Origin: Chryseobacterium sp. 7
Lineage (GTDB): Bacteria; Bacteroidota; Bacteroidia; Flavobacteriales; Weeksellaceae
NCBI RefSeq assembly: GCF_003663845.1
Contig: NZ_RCCA01000001.1
Location: forward strand, 3,782,001-3,846,000
Length of the DNA stretch: 64,000 bases
Reading direction: 5' to 3'
The translations under genes were made by a program, and so were the position numbers. Every line of letters begins with the position of its first letter. The stretch's first letter is position 1. A model generated the notes under the pieces. The model was not told the DNA's origin. It ran no database searches and was given only the letters and a program-made list of their open reading frames with translations. Shown piece by piece: positions 43,921 through 53,305 of the stretch.

Positions 43921-45528
43921 TTATTTCTTTTCGCAAGCCTTAATGAAAGCTCTGAACAAAGGATGCGGCGTAGCTACTGTACTCTTATATTCCGGGTGAT
44001 ACTGAACTCCCACATAGAATGGGTGATCCGGAAGTTCAAGGGCTTCTACCAAACCTGTTTCAGGGTTTGTACCTGTAGCAAGGAAACCATTTTTTTCAAA
44101 TTCCTGAAGATAATCACTGTTGAATTCATAACGGTGACGGTGTCTTTCAGAAATATTTTTGGCTCCGTAGATATCATTTAGTTTAGATCCGTTTTTCAAA
44201 GAACATTTCCAAGCTCCAAGACGCATTGTACCTCCTTTATCTACTACATTTTTCTGTTCTTCCATCAAAGAGATTACAGGATCCGGAGTAGCCGTATCAA
44301 ATTCCATAGAGTTTGCTTTGGTATGTCCTAAAACATTTCTTGCAAATTCAATGGTCATAATCTGCATTCCTAAACAGATTCCCAACATTGGAATTTTATT
44401 TTCTCTGGCATATTTTGCCGTAAGAACTTTTCCTTCAATTCCTCTGTCTCCAAAACCAGGAGCCACAAGAATACCATTCACTCCTTTCAGTGTATCTTTG
44501 ATATTTTCTTCTGTAATATCTCCACTGTAAACCCATCTTACTTTTACTTCAGTTTCAAGGTCTGCTCCTGCATGTTTGAAAGCTTCAGCAATAGAAATAT
44601 AAGAATCCTGAAGAGAAATATATTTTCCTACCAACGCAATTTCAACTGTTTTCTTAGGGTTCTGGAATTTCTTAAGGAAATTCTTCCAGTCTTTAAGATC
44701 TGCATCTTTATCACTTTTCAGATCCAGCTCCTTCAATACTACATCATCGAAATTCTGTTTCTGAAGATACATTGGAACTTCATAGATGGTTTCAAGATCT
44801 TTACATTCGATAACATTATCTAAAGGAACGTTACAGAACTGAGCTAATTTCGCTCTCTGATCTTTAGGGATTTTATGTTCTGTTCTGCACACTAAAACAT
44901 CTGCCATAATTCCGCTTTCCATCAATTGACGAACGGAGTGCTGGGATGGTTTTGTTTTTAACTCTCCACTAGATGCCAGATAAGGCAATAATGTTAGATG
45001 AATAACCATAGAATTCTTCTCTCCTAACTCCCATTTTAACTGACGAACAGTTTCAATGTAAGGTAAAGATTCAATATCTCCGACAGTTCCTCCGATCTCA
45101 GTAATAATGATATCGTAGTTCTGCTTGGAAAGCATTTTAATTCTACGTTTAATTTCGTTAGTAATATGAGGAATTACCTGAACTGTTTTTCCAAGGAAAT
45201 CTCCTTTTCTTTCTTTTTCAATTACAGTCTGGTAGATTTTTCCTGTAGTAACGTTGTTGTTTTGGGATGTAGGAGCATCAAGATAACGCTCGTAGTGGCC
45301 TAAATCCAGATCCGTCTCTGCACCATCTTCAGTCACATAGCACTCTCCATGCTCATAAGGATTCAAAGTTCCCGGGTCGATATTGATATAAGGATCTAGT
45401 TTTTGGATCGTTACGTTAAAACCGCGTGATTTTAGCAATAGTCCCAGAGAAGCAGACACGATTCCTTTTCCCAAAGATGAAGTTACACCTCCTGTCACAA
45501 AGATGTACTTTGTATTCTTTTTACTCAT
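43921..45528 (-). CDS. pyrG: CTP synthase
   Basis: A 535-aa glutamine-dependent enzyme converting UTP to CTP, the last step of pyrimidine nucleotide synthesis. The synthetase domain begins TKYIFVTGGVTSSLGKGI (P-loop) and includes DPYINIDPGTLNPYEHGE; the class I glutaminase domain starts near residue 290, with the nucleophile cysteine in GICLGMQ (~384) and the His/Glu pair in YHPEY (~511). The ATG at 45528 (MSKKNTKY) is correct; the in-frame extension to 45603 is non-conserved and crosses the promoter. A minus-strand TAACTTTG box is at 45544-45551. Confidence 0.97.
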   Translation of the reverse strand: MSKKNTKYIFVTGGVTSSLGKGIVSASLGLLLKSRGFNVTIQKLDPYINIDPGTLNPYEHGECYVTEDGAETDLDLGHYERYLDAPTSQNNNVTTGKIYQTVIEKERKGDFLGKTVQVIPHITNEIKRRIKMLSKQNYDIIITEIGGTVGDIESLPYIETVRQLKWELGEKNSMVIHLTLLPYLASSGELKTKPSQHSVRQLMESGIMADVLVCRTEHKIPKDQRAKLAQFCNVPLDNVIECKDLETIYEVPMYLQKQNFDDVVLKELDLKSDKDADLKDWKNFLKKFQNPKKTVEIALVGKYISLQDSYISIAEAFKHAGADLETEVKVRWVYSGDITEENIKDTLKGVNGILVAPGFGDRGIEGKVLTAKYARENKIPMLGICLGMQIMTIEFARNVLGHTKANSMEFDTATPDPVISLMEEQKNVVDKGGTMRLGAWKCSLKNGSKLNDIYGAKNISERHRHRYEFNSDYLQEFEKNGFLATGTNPETGLVEALELPDHPFYVGVQYHPEYKSTVATPHPLFRAFIKACEKK

Positions 45529-45543
45529 TAGATTAGGTTTGTG

Positions 45544-45551
45544 CAAAGTTA
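45544..45551 (-). promoter_or_regulatory. Putative pyrG promoter box (TAACTTTG)
   Basis: TAnnTTTG on the minus strand, 15 bases before the pyrG ATG, with CAAA at 45567-45570 as a possible -33 element (15-bp spacing). Confidence 0.45.
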
Positions 45552-45844
45552 TGGGAAAAAGAGATACAAAGCAATCTTTTACATTTTGAAAATGATAAAA
45601 CATCCTTCAAACAATCATAAAACCTGATAAAATTTTTTATCTATAATGAGTATAAGCAAATGAAACAAAGTGATAACCACAATGATTCTGGTATATAAAT
45701 TAAAAGCAAAATTTTAGCAGTTTATCATTTCTGTTTTGTAACATTTTTAAGGTCAAAGCCAGGCATACTAAGCACACCTAAGTTTTATGAAAATCAAAGC
45801 TTTTGTGACTTTTGTAGTTTTGTAAGGTTTAAACAATTCTCATA
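45552..45844. other. Intergenic region without recognised gene
   Basis: AT-rich spacer between pyrG and the YceI gene terminator. CTTTTGTGACTTTTGTAGTTTTG near 45800 is a repetitive low-complexity stretch. Nothing else is recognised. Confidence 0.45.
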
Positions 45845-45878
45845 AAAAAGGTTTTCCGTTCAAATGGAAAACCTTTTT
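45845..45878 (-). terminator. YceI gene terminator
   Basis: A perfect 13-bp stem (AAAAAGGTTTTCC) with an eight-base loop. Confidence 0.87.
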
Positions 45879-45899
45879 AATTTAATATTTTTTGAAAGT

Positions 45900-46469
45900 C
45901 TACTGCTTCACCAGTTCAAAGTAAGCTGTTACCTCAACATCTTTTGCAATGCCTGCAGCTGTTGGATCATATTTGATTCCATAATCCAGACGGTTTACTA
46001 TAAATTTTGTCTGAATTCCCATCACTTCTTTTCCGTCTTTGTTCTTTGTAATTCCGCCAAAAGTAACGGGTGCGGTAATTTCTTTCTCCACCCCTCTCAT
46101 GGTCAGTTTCCCTTTAACGATATAATTGTTGTTTTTGTCCTTGGTTACGGAAGAACTTTTAAATTCAATGATGGGATATTTTTCCGCATCAAAAAAATCT
46201 TCACTTACCAAATGCCTGTCTCTTACGCTTACTCCGGTATTAATGGTAGCCACACTTACGGAGAAGCTTAGATCTGCCTTATCCAGGCTGGCACCACTAG
46301 TAGCTGCTCTTCCGTCAAATTTGTCAAATCTTCCCTGTACAAAGCTAATTCCCATGTGCTTAATATTAAAGTTAACAGAAGAATGCATCTGGTCTGCTTC
46401 CCAGGTACCCTGTGCAAAAGCAACAACACTTAAAAGCACAAATACAAAAGATAAAAATACTTTTTTCAT
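45900..46469 (-). CDS. YceI family protein, exported
   Basis: A 189-aa periplasmic lipocalin-like protein with a signal peptide (MKKVFLSFVFVLLSVVAFAQ). YceI hallmarks: MHSSVNFNIKHMGISFVQGRFDKFDG near the N-terminus, SVATINTGVSVRDRHLVSEDFFDAEKYPIIEFKSSSV in the middle, and LTMRGVEKEITAPVTF. YceI proteins bind isoprenoid-type lipids such as polyprenyl chains in a beta barrel and are often stress-induced; the ligand here is unknown. Single gene, divergent from radA. Confidence 0.92.
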   Translation of the reverse strand: MKKVFLSFVFVLLSVVAFAQGTWEADQMHSSVNFNIKHMGISFVQGRFDKFDGRAATSGASLDKADLSFSVSVATINTGVSVRDRHLVSEDFFDAEKYPIIEFKSSSVTKDKNNNYIVKGKLTMRGVEKEITAPVTFGGITKNKDGKEVMGIQTKFIVNRLDYGIKYDPTAAGIAKDVEVTAYFELVKQ

Positions 46470-46606
46470 TATAATGATATTTTACATTAATATTTTAGTT
46501 GAATGAAGCTAAGATATGAAAGATATTCCGACCAAAAATACATTAGTTTTTAATATTACCTGTATTTAGATTCTGAAAGAAAAATGCTTTTTTATAACTT
46601 CGCAGT

Positions 46607-47956
46607 ATGGCAAAACTGAAAACAGCATATTTCTGTCAAAACTGCGGATCTCAATACTCCCAATGGATGGGACAATGTAAAAACTGCGGACAATGGAACA
46701 CTTTAGTAGAAGAGGTGATAGAAAAACCTTCTCACAAAACGCCTCCTTTCTCAAAAACCAAGCAGCATGTGATTAATATTGTTGAAGTGGAAACAAGTGA
46801 GGAACCAAGAATAAAAACTCCTTCCGAAGAACTGAACCGCGTTTTAGGCGGCGGAATTGTTTTAGGTTCCGTTACCCTGATTGGTGGTGAACCGGGAATC
46901 GGGAAATCTACACTGCTGCTTCAGCTTGCTTTGAAAATGAAGAAAAAAATCTTCTATGTTTCCGGTGAAGAAAGTGCTTCCCAGATTAAGATGAGAGCAG
47001 ACAGACTGACAGATATTCAAAATCCGAACTGTTTTCTCTTTACTGAAACTTCTTTGGAAAAAATCCTTCATGAAGCCAAAAAACTGGAACCGGATTTCAT
47101 GATTATAGATTCCATTCAGACCCTGCAGTCTCAGCTGATAGAAAGTTCTCCGGGAACTGTATCTCAGATCAGAGAATGTTCTAATGAGATTATCAAATAT
47201 GCCAAAGAAAATAATACTCCCGTATTTCTTGTAGGACACATTACGAAAGACGGACAAATTGCAGGACCAAAGGTTCTGGAACATATGGTAGATGTGGTTC
47301 TGAATTTCGATGGAGACCGAAATCACCTTTTCAGATTGCTGAGAGCAAATAAAAACCGCTTCGGATCTACTTCCGAGATTGGGATCTACGAAATGGTTTC
47401 TCAGGGACTGAAAGAAATTAAAAACCCTTCTGAAATTCTGATCACCAAGAAATTTGAAGAACTTTCCGGAAACTCAGTTGCCGTAACATTGGAAGGAAAC
47501 CGCCCGATGCTTCTGGAGATTCAGGCATTGGTAAGCACAGCTGTTTATGGTACTCCCCAAAGAAGCTGCACAGGCTTCGATTCCAAAAGGTTGAATATGC
47601 TTTTGGCTGTTCTGGAAAAAAGAGCAGGTTTTCAATTGGGTGCTAAAGACGTTTTCTTAAATATTACCGGAGGAATTAAAACAGATGATCCAGCGCTAGA
47701 TCTGGCCGTCATTGCTTCCGTTCTTTCTTCCAATGAAGACATTGCCATTTCGGAACATTACTGCTTTGCCGGAGAAATTGGGTTAAGTGGTGAGATACGT
47801 CCTATAGCACAGGTGGAACAAAGAATTACTGAGGCCGAAAAACTGGGTTATGAAAAAATATTTGTTTCCAATCTTAATAAAATTCCGAAAAGAAAATTTG
47901 GTATCAAGATCGAAGAAGTGAGCAAGATTGAGGATTTTCACGAGAGACTTTTCTGA
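46607..47956 (+). CDS. radA: DNA repair protein RadA
   Basis: A 449-aa RecA-like helicase that promotes branch migration in recombinational repair. The N-terminal zinc finger has four cysteines (C10, C13, C24, C27). Walker A GGEPGIGKST is at ~92-101, the RadA-specific KNRFG motif (ANKNRFGSTSEIGIYEM) is present, and the C-terminal Lon-protease-like domain (residues ~270-449, FLNITGGIKTDDPALDLAVIASVLSS) lacks the catalytic serine/lysine pair needed for proteolysis, as in other RadA. Complete length. The leader is short and AT-rich. Confidence 0.97.
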   Translation: MAKLKTAYFCQNCGSQYSQWMGQCKNCGQWNTLVEEVIEKPSHKTPPFSKTKQHVINIVEVETSEEPRIKTPSEELNRVLGGGIVLGSVTLIGGEPGIGKSTLLLQLALKMKKKIFYVSGEESASQIKMRADRLTDIQNPNCFLFTETSLEKILHEAKKLEPDFMIIDSIQTLQSQLIESSPGTVSQIRECSNEIIKYAKENNTPVFLVGHITKDGQIAGPKVLEHMVDVVLNFDGDRNHLFRLLRANKNRFGSTSEIGIYEMVSQGLKEIKNPSEILITKKFEELSGNSVAVTLEGNRPMLLEIQALVSTAVYGTPQRSCTGFDSKRLNMLLAVLEKRAGFQLGAKDVFLNITGGIKTDDPALDLAVIASVLSSNEDIAISEHYCFAGEIGLSGEIRPIAQVEQRITEAEKLGYEKIFVSNLNKIPKRKFGIKIEEVSKIEDFHERLF

Positions 47957-48031
47957 TCATAAATGGTCAATTTTGCTTCGCAAGTCAATTATCAATTGGG
48001 ATGTCAGATAAGAAATTCACTAGCGAAGCGA

Positions 48032-48073
48032 ATTCACTATTCACTATTCACTATTCACCTTTCACTATCCACA
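48032..48073. repeat. Heptamer tandem repeat (ATTCACT)
   Basis: Three perfect ATTCACT units, then ATTCACC, TTTCACT and ATCCAC. In the short gap after radA, with GCTTCGC-like pieces nearby. It may be a slippage product or relic. Confidence 0.7.
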
Positions 48074-48094
48074 TTTAATTCATATCTTTAAATT

Positions 48095-48688
48095 ATGAAT
48101 TATCTGGCGCATTCCTTTCTTTCTTTTACCGACGGGCAGATCGTGGGGCAGTTTCTCGAAGATTTCATTCCCAACAGAGACCGTTACTCTTTTCCGAAAG
48201 ATATTCAGGACGGGATTACTCTGCACAGGGCCATTGATACGTTTACAGATTCCCATCCTGCCATTCATGAAGCCAAAAAGGTATTTGCTCCATTGGTAAG
48301 ATTATATGCAGGAGCGTTTGTAGATGTTTCTATGGATTATTTTGTGGCCAATGATTTTTCTTTAAATACCCTCGCGGAATGGAAAGATCATTCTCTTAAG
48401 GTTTACAGTGTTTTGAATGCGAATGATCAGTGGCTGCCGGAAAACTTCAAAAAAATGCTTGTCAAAATGGAGCATGACGATTGGCTTTATAATTACCGTG
48501 AAGACTGGGGAATTAAATTCAGTATTCAGAATGTGTTGAATAAAGCGAAGTATCTTGATAAAGATATTCCTGTTTTTGAAGCTTTTTTAAAGAATAAAGA
48601 TCATCTTCAGCAATGTTACGATGCCTTTTTCCCTGATTTACTGGTTCATGCGAAGGGAATTAATACCTTGATTCAGCTGGAAAATTAA
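48095..48688 (+). CDS. ACP phosphodiesterase family protein (DUF479)
   Basis: A 197-aa protein of the AcpH/DUF479 family, HD-type hydrolases that remove the phosphopantetheine group from acyl carrier protein. N-terminal MNYLAHSFLSF, then IVGQFLEDFI and GITLHRAIDTFTDSHPAI, where the histidine/aspartate metal ligands sit; YAGAFVDVSMDYFVANDF is the second conserved block. The family's activity in Bacteroidota is not established, so the role is by homology. Single gene converging on the DUF6702 gene with only five bases between stops. Confidence 0.85.
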   Translation: MNYLAHSFLSFTDGQIVGQFLEDFIPNRDRYSFPKDIQDGITLHRAIDTFTDSHPAIHEAKKVFAPLVRLYAGAFVDVSMDYFVANDFSLNTLAEWKDHSLKVYSVLNANDQWLPENFKKMLVKMEHDDWLYNYREDWGIKFSIQNVLNKAKYLDKDIPVFEAFLKNKDHLQQCYDAFFPDLLVHAKGINTLIQLEN

Positions 48689-48693
48689 TATGT

Positions 48694-49191
48694 TTAAAAC
48701 TGCTTATAAAGATAACGGTTAGGATAGGTAAGTTTTTCGCTCTTTCTTTGTCCGTTCACAATGATATGAACGATATTAATCTGATCATCAAAAAGATTAT
48801 AGAGAAAACTAACTGCAGTTTCTACTTTTTTAGGCGTGGTAACGGGTTCAGATTCCAGAAAAACATTTACAGATTCCTGGTCTTCTTCGTAGCCAATATA
48901 ATTAACCTTTAAAAATTTGTTATCGGCTTTTAATTTGAAATATTCAGCACAGTATTTCTGTAATGCATCATTCAGTTTTGTCTTGTATTTTTCATCATTA
49001 AAATGAAAAGCTCCTCCATATTTCTTTCCTAAACCATTTTCCATGTCATCAAGGAAGAATCTTCCTGTCACTTCAAATGTTCTGGATTTCGAATTATAAT
49101 TAATTTCTACAGAACCTACATGATAGGGGTGAAAAGCTTCACCATTCGTAAAACTCTGAAAAACCATCGTTAATGATAAAAGAAAACTCAA
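48694..49191 (-). CDS. DUF6702 family exported protein, start uncertain
   Basis: The open frame starts at a TTG (49191) and gives 165 aa: a hydrophobic segment (SFLLSLTMVFQSFTNG), then HPYHVGSVEINYN and the family pattern RTFEVTGRFFLDDMENGL and NGQRKSEKLTYPNRYLYKQF. Members are small, exported, often beside peptidases; no function is known. The signal peptide looks clipped: an ATG at 49208 reads MSGKFF and would join the frame if a seven-T tract (forward A's 49190-49196) had eight T. Thus either a TTG start, a frameshift or a length-variable tract is present. Confidence 0.75.
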   Translation of the reverse strand: MSFLLSLTMVFQSFTNGEAFHPYHVGSVEINYNSKSRTFEVTGRFFLDDMENGLGKKYGGAFHFNDEKYKTKLNDALQKYCAEYFKLKADNKFLKVNYIGYEEDQESVNVFLESEPVTTPKKVETAVSFLYNLFDDQINIVHIIVNGQRKSEKLTYPNRYLYKQF

Positions 49192-49234
49192 AAAAACTTA
49201 CCCGACATGAATCTTATTTTACAGCAAATATAAA

Positions 49235-49263
49235 AAAGCAGCAGTTATAAAAACTGCTGCTTT
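49235..49263 (-). terminator. Subtilase gene terminator
   Basis: A twelve-base-pair stem (AAAGCAGCAGTT / AACTGCTGCTTT) with a T run on the minus strand. Confidence 0.88.
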
Positions 49264-49288
49264 ACTATTTGAATCTGATAATGAAGTC

Positions 49289-52200
49289 TTATTCTTTAAT
49301 TACTTTTTTCGTAATTTTTGTGCTATCCTCCAGAACAATGCTAAACAGGTAAGTTCCTTTTACCAGTTCAGAAACATTAATTCTCCCTGAATTAGCATCT
49401 ACATTTACAGTTTTTACTAATTTTCCTGAAGCATCATAAATCGTTACTGTTCCTTTGGAATGTCTGCCCAATGTTACATTGACAAAGTCTTTTGCAGGGT
49501 TAGGGTTGATATTCACGTCAGAATTGATCTTAACATCCGCTGTTCCCAGTGTAGTTCCTGTTTTAACAAAATATCCGCCAAAACCTGTTGCCTGAAAACT
49601 CACTTCCCAATATTGATAAGTATCATTCCAGATAATATCTGCAATACTCGGCGTAATAACTGTTGCCGTTCCTCCAAAAGAAGCTACGGTACCTGTAGTA
49701 CTTGTTCCTGTATATTTTTCAATAAGAAGATTAGCTTTATTGGCAACATCGGTAGGTGAAGTAGGCAATTTTACTCCACTTGTAAGATTATAGGCATCAA
49801 AATCTGCCTGTTTGAAGTATAAAGTTACTTTTCCGGTTGCAATAGTTGTATTTGCATCAGAATTGATTTCATATCTTCTTGCAACATAATTTGGCTGTGC
49901 ATTATCCACCCATACTTTTGAAGTCACATTTCCTGTTACTGTACTTGCCGTTTCTTTTTCCACTCTTGCGATAAGCTGGCAGGCATTGGTGAAATAATTG
50001 TTTCCATTGGCTACCGTACTTGCTTTCGTTTGATTGGAAGTTGCTAAATTCTTTACCTCAGCAACATTTTCATATACTGTTGCTCTCATTTTAAGGTCAA
50101 ATGTTCTGGATGTCCATGTAGTGCCGTCTGTAGAAGTTTTGGATCTGTTATTCACTACTGCATTTTCGGCCTTCATGGCAATTCTTCCCCCTAATCCATT
50201 GACTACGATATAAAATTCTTTTCCGGTTACCATTTGTACATTCAAATCGGAAAGATTAACATAATTCCAGGTAAATCTTTGAGTATTATTAAGCCATGAA
50301 GTAATAGTTTTAGTGGCAATAATATCTCCTGGATTTCCATTGGTATCTACTTTTCTGATCTGAACATCTACCGGAATATCCGAAGGAAGTGAAGTTCCCG
50401 TTAAGAATGAAAAACCTCCCAGTTTTCCTGTTAATGTAGGGGTATATCTCACAGCAAGGGCTATATTATCAAAATAATAATTGGATTCTGTATTTGCAAT
50501 AATATAAGGCTCATCATAACCTATTGTCTCAAAATTAGATTTCACACAGCCTAACTCATCCGTAACGGCTTTATAGATATCCAATTTTCCATATCCCCAT
50601 CTCATATTCGGAACAGTACCGGTTGCACCATCCATTCTTGCGTTAGCTGTAAGACGAGATTTCACCTGTGCTGCCGTTAATGTAGGATTTGCCTGAAGCA
50701 ATAAACCTACTGCTCCTGCAACTCCTGGTGAAGACATACTGGTCCCCTGATTTTTTACATAATAATTGGTTCCGGCAATAATATCTGTAGCTGTAGGAGC
50801 AGAATCAGCTGATCTGGAAGAGATTACATTCTGGCCAGAACCTGCAATTTCCGGTTTTTGAACACCATCCACTCTTGGCCCTTGTGAACTGAATGAAGAG
50901 ATGGATTCCTGAGGAGTAAGTGTAAAATAACCGCTTGTTCCGCTATACCAGCTTGCTCTTCCCATATATGAAGCTACAGTAATAGCATTAGAAGCATTTC
51001 CTGGGGATCCTACAATATATTCATTATCTCCGTTTTGTAAAGTTGTTGTCACTCCCTGACTGTACAGCCAGCCATGGGTTGTAATCTGCTGTGTTCCGTT
51101 ATTGGTAATTTCTAATGTATAATTCCCCTGAGCATTTGTAGCTCCTGAAGCCCTGGTTACAATCAGCTGAACATATCGTTTGTTATTGTCAGTTCCCCAA
51201 TAGTTATACATAGTAGCTGTAAGATCACCTCCCAATATGCTATGAGCGGTATTGGTGCTTATATTCTGAGTATACTGTTGTCCGTCAGGAGTCGTTAATT
51301 TTGCGGTAACCGGAGTATTGTCATTGGCATACATGATGAATGAAAACACTGTAGCTGAAGAAGTATTACTTGCTACCGTAAAATTATAAGTCTGAGAAGT
51401 ATTAGCTGCAATATCAACTTTTCTGTGAAGATTAGCTCCATAATCATTACCTGCTGAAATAACAACTACTCTTCCTGCTCCTGAAGTGGTAAAACTGTTA
51501 ACCGCTACTTCATGACTGGAAGTTCCGTCGTGCGCAGTTCCCTGCCCTCCGATACTCATATTAACAACGATGGGTTTATTAAGAGCCGTAGCTACATTTT
51601 TGAAATAAGTTAAAGCATTAATAGTATTAGTTGTAGGGAAAGATCCGTTACCTCCTTTTACAAAAACAATATCTGCATCGGATGAAAACCCTTTATGCCT
51701 TTTATCTGTAAAGGCTGCACCATTTCCTGCAGCAGTACCCGAAACGTGGGTTCCGTGCCCGTTGGTATCATTTTCACGAACGAAACCTACAGGAGTTCCA
51801 TCCAGTTCATCTTCAATCTGTGCTCTTGTATATTCTACGCCTGTTGAAAATCCTGTTGGTGTTGTTTCTCCTGCCTGTGCAGTTAATGTTTGATCCCAGA
51901 TGGAAACAATTCTGCTCTTTGTCTGATCGTCAGCTTTTCTGAAATCCGGATGTTTCCAGTCTATGCCACTGTCATAAATCCCTACTAATACACCGGTACC
52001 GTTATAAGCAGTATTATTAAAAACACCATCCTGCAAAAGGCTTGCTCCGGACTGCGCTCTGCTCACATCATTATGAAGCTCATCAAATGCAGGCCCCATT
52101 ACTGAGGTTACATACGGAAGCTTTGTAAGTCTTTCAATATCTTCAATAGAAACCAAAGCTGTGGAAAAGGTTGGAAGCTGGCTCTGTACAAGGAAACCAT

Positions 52201-52507
52201 CAGCTTTTAGCTTTTCCGGTTCTTTAGTATAAATTATACATGAATACATGGTTTGTGCTCCCTTGGAAGTCACTACCAAATGTTGATCCAATTTCATATC
52301 CGGGCGTTCAAGCTCTTTAACCGTTCTTCCGTTGGCAATGCTTTCTTTATTTTTCAATAAAAGATCAAATCGGGAGTCCAATTTCTGAACCTGCCCGTGA
52401 AAAGCATAGGAATATAATCCTAAAAAGGCTGCGGTAGCATTTCTGAGAAACTTCGTTCCTCCGGGCGAAATGTGTACTTTTGTAAAGAATAATTTTTTAA
52501 TATCCAT
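49289..52507 (-). CDS. S8 family serine peptidase (subtilase) with T9SS sorting domain
   Basis: A 1072-aa secreted protease. The N-terminus is odd: MDIKKLFFTKVHISPGGTKF precedes the hydrophobic segment ATAAFLGLYSYAFHGQ, so the signal peptide starts late. A propeptide (to ~150) is followed by the subtilisin domain with catalytic Asp in GIYDSGIDW (~181), His in GHGTHVSGTAAG (~252) and Ser in GTSMSSPGVAG (~590); a long insertion, perhaps a PA-like domain, separates His and Ser. After ~680 come beta-sandwich domains, then a type A sorting domain (INPNPAKDFVNVTLG, ending TKKVIKE), so export is via the type IX system. Divergent from the HupE/UreJ gene. Confidence 0.92.
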   Translation of the reverse strand: MDIKKLFFTKVHISPGGTKFLRNATAAFLGLYSYAFHGQVQKLDSRFDLLLKNKESIANGRTVKELERPDMKLDQHLVVTSKGAQTMYSCIIYTKEPEKLKADGFLVQSQLPTFSTALVSIEDIERLTKLPYVTSVMGPAFDELHNDVSRAQSGASLLQDGVFNNTAYNGTGVLVGIYDSGIDWKHPDFRKADDQTKSRIVSIWDQTLTAQAGETTPTGFSTGVEYTRAQIEDELDGTPVGFVRENDTNGHGTHVSGTAAGNGAAFTDKRHKGFSSDADIVFVKGGNGSFPTTNTINALTYFKNVATALNKPIVVNMSIGGQGTAHDGTSSHEVAVNSFTTSGAGRVVVISAGNDYGANLHRKVDIAANTSQTYNFTVASNTSSATVFSFIMYANDNTPVTAKLTTPDGQQYTQNISTNTAHSILGGDLTATMYNYWGTDNNKRYVQLIVTRASGATNAQGNYTLEITNNGTQQITTHGWLYSQGVTTTLQNGDNEYIVGSPGNASNAITVASYMGRASWYSGTSGYFTLTPQESISSFSSQGPRVDGVQKPEIAGSGQNVISSRSADSAPTATDIIAGTNYYVKNQGTSMSSPGVAGAVGLLLQANPTLTAAQVKSRLTANARMDGATGTVPNMRWGYGKLDIYKAVTDELGCVKSNFETIGYDEPYIIANTESNYYFDNIALAVRYTPTLTGKLGGFSFLTGTSLPSDIPVDVQIRKVDTNGNPGDIIATKTITSWLNNTQRFTWNYVNLSDLNVQMVTGKEFYIVVNGLGGRIAMKAENAVVNNRSKTSTDGTTWTSRTFDLKMRATVYENVAEVKNLATSNQTKASTVANGNNYFTNACQLIARVEKETASTVTGNVTSKVWVDNAQPNYVARRYEINSDANTTIATGKVTLYFKQADFDAYNLTSGVKLPTSPTDVANKANLLIEKYTGTSTTGTVASFGGTATVITPSIADIIWNDTYQYWEVSFQATGFGGYFVKTGTTLGTADVKINSDVNINPNPAKDFVNVTLGRHSKGTVTIYDASGKLVKTVNVDANSGRINVSELVKGTYLFSIVLEDSTKITKKVIKE

Positions 52508-52658
52508 ATTTTATTTTTAAGCAATACAATTATACAATTTTTATTTAAAATAAAAATAAAGTAAAATATTAATAATAATTAAGCGTAAAAATTAAACCAA
52601 ACAATAAAATTAATAACATTTTAACAAAACATTCAAAATATTAAAAATTTTAACCAAA

Positions 52659-53237
52659 ATGCAAGATTTTATTTTTTATTTAAACCTTGGGTGGGAACAT
52701 ATTATCTCTTTGGATGCTTTAGATCATCAGCTTTTTGTTCTTGCTTTGATTGCCGTTTATTCTTACAGTGACTGGAAAAAAATTCTTATTCTGGTAACCG
52801 CATTTACTATCGGACATTCTATTACACTAGCTTTAAGCATTATGGATGTTTTTCGGGTTCCTTCTGATTGGGTTGAATTTTTAATTCCTCTGACTATCGT
52901 TGTAACCTCATTAGATAATATCATCATGAAAAACCAGAAACAGACTTTGATGCGGGCTAACTACTACCTTGCACTGATCTTCGGACTGGTTCACGGAATG
53001 GGATTTGCGAATACAGCAAGAGTAATGATTGCAAAAAGTCAAAGTATTGCTGTACCTCTTTTGGGATTCAATATAGGTCTTGAATTGGGACAGATTGTAA
53101 TTGTTGCTGCTATTTTAATCATTCTGTTTATTTTACTTAATCTTTTTAAAGTGAATAAGAAAGATTGGATTCTGTTTGTTTCTTCCGGAGTATTTGCTCT
53201 TTCTTTAAAAATGACTTTGGAAAGAATTCCGTTTTAA
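52659..53237 (+). CDS. HupE/UreJ family membrane protein
   Basis: A 192-aa protein with about six membrane helices, of the HupE/UreJ_2 family related to nickel or cobalt permeases. The motifs GWEHIISLDALDHQLFVLAL (first helix with His/Asp residues), FTIGHSITLALSI and LVHGMGFANTARVMI contain the conserved histidines expected to coordinate metal. No urease or hydrogenase gene is nearby. Related proteins in this phylum are often next to exported peptidases, as here (M1 metallopeptidase gene 68 bp downstream), so a link to the neighbour is possible but unproven. Confidence 0.8.
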   Translation: MQDFIFYLNLGWEHIISLDALDHQLFVLALIAVYSYSDWKKILILVTAFTIGHSITLALSIMDVFRVPSDWVEFLIPLTIVVTSLDNIIMKNQKQTLMRANYYLALIFGLVHGMGFANTARVMIAKSQSIAVPLLGFNIGLELGQIVIVAAILIILFILLNLFKVNKKDWILFVSSGVFALSLKMTLERIPF

Positions 53238-53273
53238 AAGTTAAATATTTTTATTATTTCAATAGCTTATTCC

Positions 53274-53281
53274 TATCTTTG
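53274..53281 (+). promoter_or_regulatory. Putative M1 peptidase promoter box (TATCTTTG)
   Basis: Exact TAnnTTTG, 24 bases before the ATG at 53306, supporting that start. Confidence 0.5.
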
Positions 53282-53305
53282 ATCATTAATAAATCATTTT
53301 CGGTT

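Noticed and set aside
48032..48073. Short tandem ATTCACT repeats considered as a CRISPR remnant
   Set aside because: Seven-base units without spacers and no cas gene; simple tandem repeat.
53165..53305. Extended N-terminus of the M1 peptidase
   Set aside because: Overlaps the HupE/UreJ gene and lacks a signal peptide; ATG 53306 gives a good one and follows a promoter box.
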